From Terripilifer ovatus (GTDB taxonomy: Bacteria > Pseudomonadota > Alphaproteobacteria > Rhizobiales > Beijerinckiaceae), in assembly GCA_029222685.1 (NCBI GenBank), contig JARHVB010000041.1, forward strand, positions 1 through 64,000: a stretch of DNA of 64,000 nt, read 5' to 3'. The notes under the pieces are model-generated. The model saw only the letters and a program-made list of their open reading frames with translations. It had not been told where the DNA came from and did not search any database. The translations under genes and the position numbers were made by a program. Positions 1 through 8,604 of this stretch are shown piece after piece. Each line of letters begins with the position of its first letter. The first letter of the stretch is position 1.

Positions 1-90
1 CCGCTGCTTCCCCGCATCGCAAATCACTCCGCATATCTTGCAAAGTGAATCACGAAAAACAACGAAAGGGGAGAGTTTTTCAGCAGCCTG

Positions 91-195
91 CTAGAGCATT
101 TTCGAGCGAAGTGGATGCCGGTTCGCGTGAAGAAAATGCGTCAAAACAAAACCTAGAGCTCGGTTCTGATTCCATCAGAACCGAAAAAGCTCTAG
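91..195. repeat. Intergenic palindromic repeat (rhizobial type)
   Basis: The stretch begins CTAGAGC and ends GCTCTAG, a 7-bp terminal inverted repeat. Inside, an arm at 162-170 and its exact complement at 174-182 form a 9-bp hairpin with a 3-nt loop, followed by GAAAAAGC. From memory this matches a short repeat common between genes in Rhizobiales genomes. It sits beside the 3' end of the P450 gene and could help end transcription. No coding sequence is seen in 1-191. Confidence 0.65.
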
Positions 196-1586
196 CCGAT
201 CTTATGCACCTGCATGGCGAGACGTCCCTGCGGGCGTAGCGTGATGCGCTGCAGGGGCTTCGGCTCTTCGCCGGCGACCAGGGTCAGCCTGGTGCGGCGC
301 AGGATCGTCGCCAGCACGATGACGGCCTCAAGCATCGCGAAGCGCGCGCCGATGCAGACACGGGCGCCGCCGCCGAACGGCAGATAGGCGAAGCGGTCGA
401 TGGCGTCTCTGGCGCCCGGCAGAAAGCGTTCGGGCATGAAGGCTTCCGGCTGGGTCCACAGCAGTTTGTGGCGGTGCAGAATCCACGGCGAAATGATGAC
501 GAGCGCGCCCTTGGGCACGTTCGTCTCGCCCAGGCGGTCGAAATCCTGCGCCTCCCGCGTCAGCACCGGCGCCGGCGGATAAAGCCGCATGGCTTCCTCG
601 AAGACGGCGCGGATGGTGTGCATTTCATCGAGCCAGTTGGCGGGATCAGGCGAGGCATTGGCCGCTTCCGCCTCGGCCCTGGCGCGCCATTCCGGCGATT
701 GCGACAGCAGATACAAGGTCCATGTCAAGGCGCGCGAGGTCGTCTCGTGGCCGGCGACGATGAAGGTCAGCAGGTTGGCGATGACATCCTCGGTCGACAG
801 GCCGATGCCGGTTTCCGGATCGCTGGCGCGCAGCAGAGCGGTCAGCAGATCGTCGGGCGCCGAGGCGTTGTCGCGCGCTATCAGGGCCTGCCGTTCCTCG
901 ACGATGCGCATCATCGTCTGGGTGAAGAAGGCGAGCGGCGCGCGGGCGCGGAAGCTCGCGATGCGCGGCAGCCAGGCCGGTGCATTGAAGACGTCGAGCG
1001 GATCGACCCGGCCGATGGCGTCGAGATATTGCATCAGCGCGCGTTCGAAGCCAGTGCTGTCCTTGGCGATCGCGTCGGAGAACAGGGTCGTCGAGAGAAT
1101 GTCATAGGTGACGCCGGTCATCTCCCGATCGATTTCGAGGATGGCGCCGGGCCGGCGCTTCAACCAGCGGTCGACCCTGGCTTCCGCATTGTTCTGCATC
1201 AGACCGGCAAAAGTGGCGACGCGGCGCGGCGTGAACAGCGGGCTGAGCGTCCGCCTGGTGCGCTTCCAGGCATCGCCTGTCGCCGTGAACAGGCCTTCGC
1301 CGCCGCTCGATCCCGTCTTCAGGATGCGAAGCTGCAGCGGGTCCTTTTCGTAATTGGCGGCGTTGTCGACCAGCACGCGGCGGATGGCGGGGGGATGATT
1401 GACGACGACGGCATAGCCGAACAGGGGCGATTCACCGGCGAGGATCGGCTGGGTGTAATGAGCCTGTGTCCAGCTTTCGATCGGATTGCGCGCCAGGAGC
1501 CAGAGGCCCTGCAGACGGCCGGCCGGTGTCGCGCGCGGCGTCGGCGCATAGGGAACAAAAGGTTTGGTGTCCGCGACTGCCGTCAT
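192..1586 (-). CDS. Cytochrome P450
   Basis: This is a 464-residue heme monooxygenase of the bacterial P450 superfamily; the substrate cannot be read from sequence. The I-helix oxygen-activation motif AGHETT lies near residues 278-283, the K-helix ExxR (EAMR) near 331-334, and the heme-binding loop FGGGARVCIG near 404-413 with Cys411 as the axial ligand. Length is normal for the family. I chose the start at 1586 because GGCGGAG stands about 6-9 bases upstream; a start 9 codons earlier at 1613 has no clear ribosome site. It appears monocistronic and no ferredoxin or reductase gene is adjacent, so electron partners must lie elsewhere. Confidence 0.93.
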   Translation of the reverse strand: MTAVADTKPFVPYAPTPRATPAGRLQGLWLLARNPIESWTQAHYTQPILAGESPLFGYAVVVNHPPAIRRVLVDNAANYEKDPLQLRILKTGSSGGEGLFTATGDAWKRTRRTLSPLFTPRRVATFAGLMQNNAEARVDRWLKRRPGAILEIDREMTGVTYDILSTTLFSDAIAKDSTGFERALMQYLDAIGRVDPLDVFNAPAWLPRIASFRARAPLAFFTQTMMRIVEERQALIARDNASAPDDLLTALLRASDPETGIGLSTEDVIANLLTFIVAGHETTSRALTWTLYLLSQSPEWRARAEAEAANASPDPANWLDEMHTIRAVFEEAMRLYPPAPVLTREAQDFDRLGETNVPKGALVIISPWILHRHKLLWTQPEAFMPERFLPGARDAIDRFAYLPFGGGARVCIGARFAMLEAVIVLATILRRTRLTLVAGEEPKPLQRITLRPQGRLAMQVHKIG

Positions 1587-1704
1587 AAACTGCTCCGCCT
1601 GTCTTACCCGCATGTCAGCATGTCTGACGCAGGATTGCAGCGGGAGCTGGGCGGCACATAAGAGATGCCGCCCGTATTCCTACATCCCGATCAAAGGATG
1701 CCGG

Positions 1705-2310
1705 TTACATCCAGGGGCGGGACTCTTTCACCTTGCCCTCGAAGGAGGCAATGCTCTTGTCCTTGGTCAGGGTCAGACCGATGTCGTCGAGACCGTTGAG
1801 CAGGCAATGCTTGCGGAAGGCATCGATCTCGAACTTCACCACGCCGCCGTCCGGCCCGCGGATTTCCTGCTTCTCCAGGTCGACCGACAGGGTGGCGTTG
1901 GCGCCGCGCGAGGCGTCGTCCATCAGCTTGGCCAGATCTTCCTTGGAGACCTTGGCCGGCAAAACGCCGTTCTGGAAACAGTTGTTGTAGAAAATATCGG
2001 CGAAATTGGTCGAGATGACGCAGCGGATGCCGTAATCAAGCAGCGCCCACGGCGCATGTTCACGCGACGATCCGCAGCCGAAATTGTCCTCGGCGACGAT
2101 GATCTGCGCCTTGCGGTAGGCCGGCTTGTTGAGCACGAAATCCGGATTTTCCGAGCCGTCTTCCTTGTAGCGCAATTCCGAGAACAGGCCCTTGCCGAGA
2201 CCGGTGCGGGCGATGGTTTTCAGATATTGCTTCGGAATGATCATGTCCGTGTCGATATTGGTGATCGGCAGCGGCGCGGCGACGCCTGTCAGCGTGGTGA
2301 ACTTGTCCAT
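1705..2310 (-). CDS. leuD: 3-isopropylmalate dehydratase small subunit
   Basis: A 201-residue small subunit of isopropylmalate isomerase, which with LeuC converts 2-isopropylmalate to 3-isopropylmalate in leucine synthesis. The family motif [13 protein letters not shown] is at residues 78-90, and the N-terminus ([24 protein letters not shown]) is typical of LeuD. Length is normal. The partner leuC is on the same strand but about 6.3 kb away, separated by plus-strand genes, so the two subunits are not co-transcribed here. Paralogy with other aconitase-family small subunits is unlikely given the motif and length. Confidence 0.96.
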   Translation of the reverse strand: MDKFTTLTGVAAPLPITNIDTDMIIPKQYLKTIARTGLGKGLFSELRYKEDGSENPDFVLNKPAYRKAQIIVAEDNFGCGSSREHAPWALLDYGIRCVISTNFADIFYNNCFQNGVLPAKVSKEDLAKLMDDASRGANATLSVDLEKQEIRGPDGGVVKFEIDAFRKHCLLNGLDDIGLTLTKDKSIASFEGKVKESRPWM

Positions 2311-2565
2311 GGGTCGGTTTACCCGTCGTTTGTTGAGCGTGGGGCCTTCTACACCCGGACGCGGGGATTGTCAGCCTTTTCCAAACAGCCGCCCGAGACG
2401 CGGATTCCGGCCGGAATCCGCAGGTTGCGGCGCGCCGGCCCGGGCTTGCCGAAGCACCTGCAAGTGCCGGCTCCCGTGCCCTTTTGATCTCGCCTCCATG
2501 ACTGGCCATGGCTATGCTGCCTAGTGTCGCCGCACGACAGGCGTCAAAACAGGGAGATGAGGCCC

Positions 2566-3900
2566 ATGGGAAAGTCCGCACGGATGTTCCGCGCGATCGC
2601 GCTGCCGCTCGCCGCCGCTTCAATGTTTTACACACAGACAGGTTATGCCGACCCGATCCCGCAGGGCTGGCAGGCCAGCAATATGGAAGCCGTCGGCTAT
2701 AGCGATCTCGAAGGCCGCCCCGGCGCGTTCAAGCTCACCATCAAGCACGTCAACGACAAGTGGTACCTGTTCATGGGCCATCTGTGGAACTACGGCTTCA
2801 GCATCGTCGATGTGACAGACCCCAAGAATCCGCGCTACGTGAAATTCGTGCCGATGCCGACGAACAACTGGACCATCCAGCTCACCCATCACGACAATCT
2901 GCTGATCGCCGCTATGGAACGGCAGATCTTCTCGTGGGGTGGAGATCCCTCTAAGCCGTTCAGCGAAGGCGTGATCCTGTTCGATATTTCGGATCCAGAA
3001 AACCCGAAGGAATTGTCGCGCTGGAAGACAGGCGCCACGGGCACGCATCGCAATTCCTATCCCGGCGGGCAGTATGCCTTTCTGTCGGCGGCGATGCCTG
3101 GCCATACGGGCAATATTCTGCGCATCCTCGACGTCAGCGATCCGAAGAACCCGAAGGAAGTCGGCCAGTGGCATCAGCCGGGCCAGAAGGAGGGCGAACC
3201 GGTTCCCGATGCGCCACGCGGTTTTCACGGGCCGCTCAATCTCAGCCCGGATGGCAAGAGCGCGGTAATGGCCTATTCGCCCAGCATCGTGAACCTCGAC
3301 CTGAGTGATATTGCCCATCCGAAGGTCATCGGGCAGTTGCAGATGAGCCCGCCGTTCCTGTCGGCCGGGTCGCAGTCGCTGCATACGTCGCTGCCGCTGT
3401 GGGACCGCGGCCTCATCTACGCGAATTCGGAAGCGAGCGCGGAGCGCTGCAACGAGACGCTGAATTTCGCCGGGTTGATCGACAACCGCAATCCGGCCAT
3501 GCCGCGGCTGCTGTCTATGTTTCCCCTGCCGCAACCGCCGAAAGGGGCGCCCTACAAGAATTTCTGCGAGAAGGGCGGCCGGTTTGGTCCGCACAATACG
3601 AACCAGGAAATCCACCTCCCCGATGTGGAGAAGCCGGGCAACCTGATCTACCTCACCTATTTCAACGCCGGCCTGCGCGTCTTCAACATCAAGGATCCGA
3701 TCCAGCCGGTGGAGAGCGGCTGGTTCATGCCGCCGCAACCGCTGAAACGCGCCGGCCCGCAACCGCCGAACGACCTCGTCTCGCAGGTCGAGGACGTGCT
3801 CGTCGATACGCGTGGCTATATCTACATCGACGACAAGCACTGGGGCCTGTGGATCATCCGCTACACGGGCGAGGACCAGCCCGCGCCGACGGCGAAGTAG
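2566..3900 (+). CDS. Secreted LVIVD-repeat protein
   Basis: A 444-residue protein with a signal peptide (basic start MGKSARMFR, hydrophobic core, likely cleavage after Ala in GYA-DP near residue 29). It carries at least five LVIVD-type repeats, each a strand followed by D-(P/I)-x-x-P, for example IVDVTDPKNPRYV, ILFDISDPENPKEL, ILDVSDPKNPKEV, NLDLSDIAHPKVI and VFNIKDPIQPVES, which predict a beta-propeller-like fold in the periplasm or outside the cell. The start at 2566 has GAGG 4-7 bases upstream; the in-frame ATG at 2557 is too close to its GGGAG. The biochemical role is unknown. It stands alone between leuD and a repeat element. Confidence 0.85.
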   Translation: MGKSARMFRAIALPLAAASMFYTQTGYADPIPQGWQASNMEAVGYSDLEGRPGAFKLTIKHVNDKWYLFMGHLWNYGFSIVDVTDPKNPRYVKFVPMPTNNWTIQLTHHDNLLIAAMERQIFSWGGDPSKPFSEGVILFDISDPENPKELSRWKTGATGTHRNSYPGGQYAFLSAAMPGHTGNILRILDVSDPKNPKEVGQWHQPGQKEGEPVPDAPRGFHGPLNLSPDGKSAVMAYSPSIVNLDLSDIAHPKVIGQLQMSPPFLSAGSQSLHTSLPLWDRGLIYANSEASAERCNETLNFAGLIDNRNPAMPRLLSMFPLPQPPKGAPYKNFCEKGGRFGPHNTNQEIHLPDVEKPGNLIYLTYFNAGLRVFNIKDPIQPVESGWFMPPQPLKRAGPQPPNDLVSQVEDVLVDTRGYIYIDDKHWGLWIIRYTGEDQPAPTAK

Positions 3901-3926
3901 CAGCCACTGTTCGAGGCAAAGCCCCC

Positions 3927-4079
3927 CAGAAGCCCTTATCCTGAGGAGGCGCGCAGCGCCGTCTCGAAGGACGGAGGCGACAGAGGATATCTGGATGAAG
4001 GGCATTCTATGGGTTGCAGCATGACGCCCTCGTCCTTCGAGACACGCCCTGCGGGCGTTCCTCAGGACGAGGGCTTCTG
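3927..4079. repeat. Long inverted-repeat intergenic element, copy 1
   Basis: A 153-bp element with outer arms CAGAAGCCC at 3927-3935 and GGGCTTCTG at 4071-4079, continuing as an imperfect long palindrome (left arm contains ATCCTGAGGAG and GTCTCGAAGGACG, right arm their complements). A second copy is at 7740-7884. Nothing in it looks coding. It occupies most of the gap between the LVIVD gene and the ABC importer operon; I see nothing else definite in that 360-bp gap. Confidence 0.85.
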
Positions 4080-4260
4080 AAATTGCCTCGCGCAAATCAA
4101 ACTATGCAAAAGTGGGCAAGCCCGCCATGCGGGACAGGCCTAACGTTGCTGGACGATCACACGGGCGAAGGCTAGTCTCGCAGACGACAGTGACGCTGGG
4201 GAGCATTGCTGGCGGAGGGATTTGCGGTCGGCGATCGCAAGGAAAGAACTGCGAGGGGGA

Positions 4261-5073
4261 ATGCAGGCGCAAATCAATTCGCAAGTCAGTTCGCAAATCG
4301 TCGTTGAAAATCTGAACCATATGTATCGCCCGGCGCGCGGCCAGCCGGTGCTTGCGGTCGACAATGTATCGCTTGAAGTGAGGCCGCGGGAGTTTCTGGC
4401 GCTGCTTGGTCCCTCGGGTTGCGGCAAGTCGACATTGCTTTATCTCATGGGCGGATTTCTGCCGGTCGAGAAAGGTCGTATCCTGATCGGTGGCAAGCCG
4501 GTGACGGGGCCGGGGCCTGATCGTGGTGTCGTGTTCCAGCATTTTGCCTTGTTTCCGTGGAAGACCGTGCGCGCCAACGTGCTCTACGGGCTGGAACGGG
4601 CGGGCCTGCCCAAGAACGAGCGGCTGAAACGCGCCCAGGCCTATATCGATATGGTCGGGCTGCAGGGTTTTGAGGACAGCTATCCCTCGCAACTGTCGGG
4701 CGGCATGCGCCAACGTACCGCCATCGCCCGCACGCTCGCCATCGATCCCGACATCCTGCTGATGGACGAACCGTTCGGCGCGCTCGACGCACAGACGCGC
4801 AGCCTGATGCAGAGCGAACTGCTGGCGATCTGGCGGCGCTCGCCGAAAACCGTGATCTTCGTCACCCACGATGTGCAGGAGGCCTGCTATCTCGCCGAGC
4901 GCGTGGCGGTGATGTCGGCACGGCCGGGACGCATCAAGGCGATCGTGGAAACCAAGTTCGACCGCAGCGATCCGCATCTGTTCAAACAACCGGCCTTCAT
5001 CGACAAGGTCGATGAAATCTGGGCGCTGGTGCGCAATGAAGCGATGCTGGCGCAACGATTGGAAGCGCACTGA
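4261..5073 (+). CDS. ABC transporter ATP-binding protein, NitT/TauT type
   Basis: A 270-residue ATPase of the nitrate/sulfonate/taurine importer family. Walker A LGPSGCGKST is at residues 49-58, the Q-loop Gln near 93, the signature LSGGMRQR at 145-152, Walker B ILLMDEP at 165-171 and the switch His at 203. The start at 4261 follows GAGGGGGA. It is the first gene of a four-gene operon and its stop overlaps the first permease start (TGATG). The substrate is not deducible; NitT/TauT relatives carry nitrate, aliphatic sulfonates, taurine or pyrimidine precursors. Confidence 0.93.
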   Translation: MQAQINSQVSSQIVVENLNHMYRPARGQPVLAVDNVSLEVRPREFLALLGPSGCGKSTLLYLMGGFLPVEKGRILIGGKPVTGPGPDRGVVFQHFALFPWKTVRANVLYGLERAGLPKNERLKRAQAYIDMVGLQGFEDSYPSQLSGGMRQRTAIARTLAIDPDILLMDEPFGALDAQTRSLMQSELLAIWRRSPKTVIFVTHDVQEACYLAERVAVMSARPGRIKAIVETKFDRSDPHLFKQPAFIDKVDEIWALVRNEAMLAQRLEAH

Positions 5074-5822
5074 TGGCAAGGTGGACGGCAAGCTTGTTCC
5101 GCTATTCGCCACTGCTGATCCTGGCAGCGCTGTGGGAAGCGGTGGCGCAGCTCGGGCTTGTGGCGCGCAGTGCGCTGCCGCCGCTGAGCGATGTCATCAA
5201 GGCCTGGTTCGCGCTCGCGGTCACCAGCGACTTCTGGTTCAACGCGGTGGATTCTCTGTATCGCACCTTCGCCGGACTGGCGCTCGCCGTCGTCGTCGGG
5301 GCCGCCATCGGCATTGCCATGGCGTCGTCGAAACCGGTGCGGGCGGTGCTCAATCCGATCGTCGAAGTATTCTATCCGCTGCCGAAATCGGCGCTGATAC
5401 CGGTGACGGCGCTGTGGCTCGGCTTCGGCGACATGTCGAAAATCCTGCTGATCTTTCTCGGCTGCATGCTGCCGGTGACGCTCGGCGCCTATAACGGCGC
5501 GCGCGGCTCCGAGCAGACCCTGATGTGGTCGGCGCGCTCGCTCGGTGCCAGCCGGTGGCGGATGTTGATGGACGTGGTTTTCCCCAGCGCCGTGCCGGAA
5601 ATTCTCAATGGCGTGCGCACCGCGCTGGCGACTTCCTTCGTTCTGCTGGTCAGCTCCGAGATGATCGCGGCGCGCAGCGGGCTGGGGTTCATGATCGGCT
5701 TTCTCGGCGACGGTGGCAATTTCGACGCCATGTTCGCCGTGGTGTTCACTGTCGCTTTCATGGGGTTCATCGCTGACCGGCTCTACCAGTATGCCATGCA
5801 GAGGACCTTGCAATGGCGATGA
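5073..5822 (+). CDS. ABC transporter permease 1, NitT/TauT type
   Basis: A 249-residue inner-membrane permease with about six hydrophobic segments. The cytoplasmic coupling loop that docks on the ATPase is visible as the segment around EQTLMWSARSLGASRWRMLMDVVFPSAVPEI (roughly residues 148-178), the SsuC/TauC version of the EAA loop. It overlaps the ATPase stop by one base and the next permease start by ten bases. Two different permeases with one ATPase indicate a heterodimeric membrane channel. Confidence 0.92.
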   Translation: MARWTASLFRYSPLLILAALWEAVAQLGLVARSALPPLSDVIKAWFALAVTSDFWFNAVDSLYRTFAGLALAVVVGAAIGIAMASSKPVRAVLNPIVEVFYPLPKSALIPVTALWLGFGDMSKILLIFLGCMLPVTLGAYNGARGSEQTLMWSARSLGASRWRMLMDVVFPSAVPEILNGVRTALATSFVLLVSSEMIAARSGLGFMIGFLGDGGNFDAMFAVVFTVAFMGFIADRLYQYAMQRTLQWR

Positions 5823-6640
5823 GCGAGACCTTGTCCTATCTCCGCCGCGGGCGCGGGGTGCGCCGGCATTCGTGGCGTTATACCGTCATGGCCTGGCTGC
5901 CGCTTATCGTGCTGCTGATCGCCTGGGAACTCACCACCCGCAGTGGGCTGGTGACGCCGTTCATGCTGCCGCCACTCTCCGCCGTGTTCGGCCGCATCAT
6001 GGAAGACGCGGCCTCGGGCGATCTCTTGACGACGATCGGCACGACCTTATGGCGGGCGCTGATGGGCTTCGGCATTTCGGCGGTTGCTGGCATCGCGCTG
6101 GGTATCCTGATCTCGCAATACAAGGCAGTACGCTGGTTCTTCGATCCGATCATCTCGGTCGGGTTTCCCATGCCGAAGATCGCGTTCCTGCCGATCATGA
6201 TCCTCTGGCTCGGCCTCTTCGACGTGTCGAAGATCACCATGATCGCCTTCAACGCCATCTTTCCGGTGGTGACGGCGACGATCGCCGGCATCGAGGGTGT
6301 CGAGAAGCAGATCATCTGGTCGGCGCAGAATCTCGGCGCCGGCCGCAAGCGGCTGATGTGGGATGTGCTGCTGCCGGCGGCGCTGCCGCAAATCCTCACC
6401 GGCCTGCAGGTGGCTTTGCCGATCGCGCTGATCGTCGGTATTCTTACCGAAATGGCGATGGGTGGCTACGGCGTCGGCGCGACGATGCAGACCGCCTCGC
6501 GCATGGCGGATTCGCCCGGTGTCTTCGCCGGTATCATCGAGATCGCGATCGTGGGTTATGTGCTGGTGCAGGCGATGGCGTTCATCCGCCGCCGGCTGCT
6601 GATGTGGCATCCGGAAGCGCTGGACGCCACTGCGGCATAA
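5813..6640 (+). CDS. ABC transporter permease 2, NitT/TauT type
   Basis: A 275-residue permease paralogous to the preceding gene. Its coupling loop reads IEGVEKQIIWSAQNLGAGRKRL and continues into LLPAALPQILTGLQ, near residues 161-200, with hydrophobic spans on either side. GAGG lies 8 bases before the ATG at 5813; a second in-frame ATG at 5819 would overlap the upstream stop and cannot be excluded. It pairs with permease 1 to form the channel. Confidence 0.92.
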   Translation: MAMSETLSYLRRGRGVRRHSWRYTVMAWLPLIVLLIAWELTTRSGLVTPFMLPPLSAVFGRIMEDAASGDLLTTIGTTLWRALMGFGISAVAGIALGILISQYKAVRWFFDPIISVGFPMPKIAFLPIMILWLGLFDVSKITMIAFNAIFPVVTATIAGIEGVEKQIIWSAQNLGAGRKRLMWDVLLPAALPQILTGLQVALPIALIVGILTEMAMGGYGVGATMQTASRMADSPGVFAGIIEIAIVGYVLVQAMAFIRRRLLMWHPEALDATAA

Positions 6641-6690
6641 AGGTTTTTGGTCGCGCCGGATAGGCCGGCGCTTCGAGGGGAGGGACTTCT

Positions 6691-7710
6691 ATGCGGATCG
6701 CAAAACTTGTTGCGGCGGCGGCGCTGGCTGCCGTGCCGTTTGTCTTCAATGCGGCGCCCGTGCAGGCGCAGCAGCCGTTGAAAATTCGCATCGCCTGGGT
6801 CGTGCCGGTGACCAACCTGCCGTCGCTGCTGATCGCCAAGCAGGACCTGATGACCCACAACGGCAAGTCCTATACACTCGACGCTGTGCGCTTCCAGGGC
6901 ACGCCGCCGATGATCACCGCGCTGGCGGCTGGCGAACTCGATATCGCCGACTTCGCCTTTTCGTCGCTGGCGCTCGCCATCCAGAACGCCGGTATGAGCG
7001 ACCTCAAGGTGATCGCCGATGAATCGCGCGACGGTGCGTTCGATTACTACACCGCGCCCTACATCGTATTGAAGGACGGGCCGATCAAGACCATCCAGGA
7101 CCTGAAAGGCAAGAGCGTCGCTTCCGTCGGCGCAGGCTCCGCGGTCGATATCGCCATGCGCGCCATGCTGCGCAAGAACGGGCTGGAGGACAAGCGCGAT
7201 TACAATGTGGTGGAAGCGGGCTTTCCCAACATGGGCGCCATGCTGATGTCGAAAAAGGTGGATCTGATCTCGAGCGTGCTGCCGTTCTCGCTCGATCCGG
7301 AATTGCAGAAGGTCGGGCGCACGCTGTTCACCATCAAGGACGCCATGGGCTCGGCGCAGCTCGTGGTGTGGGCGGCGCGCCAGCCGTTCATCGACAAGAA
7401 CCGCGCCGCCCTGGTCGATTTTCTTGAGGATTCGATCCGTGTACAGCAATGGCTGATCGATCCGAAGAATCGCAACGAGGTGCTGCAGCTCGCCGGCAAG
7501 GTTGCCGGTCAGCCGCCGGAGCGTTTCGCAAGCTGGCTGTTCACCAAGGGCGACAATTACCGCGATCCCAAGCTGGTGCCCGATATCGACGCCCTGCAGC
7601 GCAATGTCGATACGCAGGCCGAACTCGGTTTCCTGAAGGCGAAGATCGACATCAAGGGTAAATTCACCGACCTGAGCCTGGTGGAAGAGGCGGGCAAGCG
7701 GATCAAGTAG
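6691..7710 (+). CDS. ABC transporter periplasmic substrate-binding protein
   Basis: A 339-residue binding protein of the SsuA/TauA/NMT1-like fold. The N-terminus has a Sec signal peptide (MRIAKLVAAAALAAVPFVF, likely cleavage after VQA near residue 26). The body has the usual family pattern: a first strand KIRIAWVVPVTNLP, then MITALAAGELDIADFAFSSLA, the hinge-side segment IQDLKGKSVASVGAGSA, and a Lys-rich end. A strong AGGGGAGGG site precedes the ATG. It is the last gene of the importer operon and determines its specificity, which cannot be named from sequence alone. Confidence 0.9.
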   Translation: MRIAKLVAAAALAAVPFVFNAAPVQAQQPLKIRIAWVVPVTNLPSLLIAKQDLMTHNGKSYTLDAVRFQGTPPMITALAAGELDIADFAFSSLALAIQNAGMSDLKVIADESRDGAFDYYTAPYIVLKDGPIKTIQDLKGKSVASVGAGSAVDIAMRAMLRKNGLEDKRDYNVVEAGFPNMGAMLMSKKVDLISSVLPFSLDPELQKVGRTLFTIKDAMGSAQLVVWAARQPFIDKNRAALVDFLEDSIRVQQWLIDPKNRNEVLQLAGKVAGQPPERFASWLFTKGDNYRDPKLVPDIDALQRNVDTQAELGFLKAKIDIKGKFTDLSLVEEAGKRIK

Positions 7711-7739
7711 GAGAGTCTGCAAGCGGCCAAAAGTATCCG

Positions 7740-7884
7740 GAAGCCCTCATCCTGAGGAGCGCCTGAAAGGCGCGTCTCGAAGGACGGGGCGTCATGCCGC
7801 AGTTTCTCAGCGCGGCAAGGCTGTGACCTGTCGCCCCCGTCCTTCGAGACGCCTGCTACGCAGGCTCCTCAGGATGAGGGCTTC
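7740..7884. repeat. Long inverted-repeat intergenic element, copy 2
   Basis: The 20-bp outer arms are perfect complements: 7740-7759 (GAAGCCCTCATCCTGAGGAG) and 7865-7884. The inner part is an imperfect continuation containing GTCTCGAAGGACG on the left and its complement on the right. It is clearly the same element as 3927-4079. It lies between the convergent 3' ends of the binding-protein and metallopeptidase genes, where it could act as a two-way transcription end. Confidence 0.9.
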
Positions 7885-7910
7885 TGTTGGTTTTCGTCGC
7901 TCATTCAGAC

Positions 7911-8333
7911 TCACTCCGCCCGCCCTTCGATCTCCTCCATGTCGTCATCGGAGAAGCCGAAGTGATGGCCGATCTCGTGGACGAGAACGTGCGTGACGAT
8001 GGCGCCCAGCGTCTCTTCATGGCTCGCCCAGTAGTCGAGGATGGGGCGGCGGTAGAGCCAGACCATGTTGGGGAACTCACCGGTTTCCGCCGCCGCGCCG
8101 CGCTGCGCGAGGCCGCGGCCCTGGAACAGGCCGAGCAGGTCGAACTCGCTCTCGCACTTCATCTCGTCGAGCACGTCGTCATCGGGAAAGTCCTCGACGC
8201 GGATGATGAGGCCTTCGCAGACGGCACGGAATTCGGACGGCAGGCGGGCGTAAGCGGCGTCGGCCATCGCCTCGAAGTCTTCGAGCGTCGGCGCTGTCGC
8301 GCCGGCCCAATCGATTTTGGTTTCTGTTTGCAT
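7911..8333 (-). CDS. Small zinc metallopeptidase (zincin-like)
   Basis: A 140-residue protein of the minimal zincin-like family found in alphaproteobacteria and actinobacteria. The zinc-binding motif HEIGHHFGFSD (HExxHxxGxxD) is near residues 118-128, followed by DDDMEEIE. An earlier conserved segment, NMVWLYRRPILDYWASHEETLGAIVTHVLVHEIGHH, is characteristic. No signal peptide or membrane segment is seen, so it should be cytoplasmic. Its natural substrate is unknown. The gene begins 14 bases beyond the end of the small membrane-protein gene on the same strand. Confidence 0.88.
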   Translation of the reverse strand: MQTETKIDWAGATAPTLEDFEAMADAAYARLPSEFRAVCEGLIIRVEDFPDDDVLDEMKCESEFDLLGLFQGRGLAQRGAAAETGEFPNMVWLYRRPILDYWASHEETLGAIVTHVLVHEIGHHFGFSDDDMEEIEGRAE

Positions 8334-8346
8334 GACGCGGAGCTTC

Positions 8347-8604
8347 TCAGAAAAACCATCCGGTGGCGAGGTTCACCGCAAGCATCACGAGAAGAATGAG
8401 GCCGAGGACGCGGCCGGTGCGCCTGGCCCAGAGTTCGACCTTGTCGGCGCTGGGTTCGCTGTCGCCGCTGAAATGCGAAGCGGCTTTTTCCAGATGCGTG
8501 GAAAAAAGATCGGCGCTGTCGCGGTTGGCGCGGGAGAGGATCTCCCGCGCGTCGCGCGCAGCGCCGTTGTCGTCGTCGGGCTTGGACGGTCTTCCTACTT
8601 CCAC
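8347..8604 (-). CDS. Small single-span membrane protein downstream of leuC
   Basis: An 85-residue frame beginning at a GTG inside the last codons of leuC (overlap about 10 bases). It has a hydrophilic, acidic N-terminal two thirds ([25 protein letters not shown]) and one strongly hydrophobic C-terminal helix ([20 protein letters not shown]), so it should be a tail-anchored or single-span protein. Codon composition and the coherent hydrophobic end support a real gene, but I do not recognise a named family. The start codon is the least certain part. Confidence 0.6.
   Translation of the reverse strand: MEVGRPSKPDDDNGAARDAREILSRANRDSADLFSTHLEKAASHFSGDSEPSADKVELWARRTGRVLGLILLVMLAVNLATGWFF

Noticed and set aside
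468-1661. A 397-codon plus-strand frame opposite the P450 gene
   Set aside because: Antisense shadow in GC-rich DNA; Arg/Gly-rich, no family, while the opposite strand has all P450 motifs.
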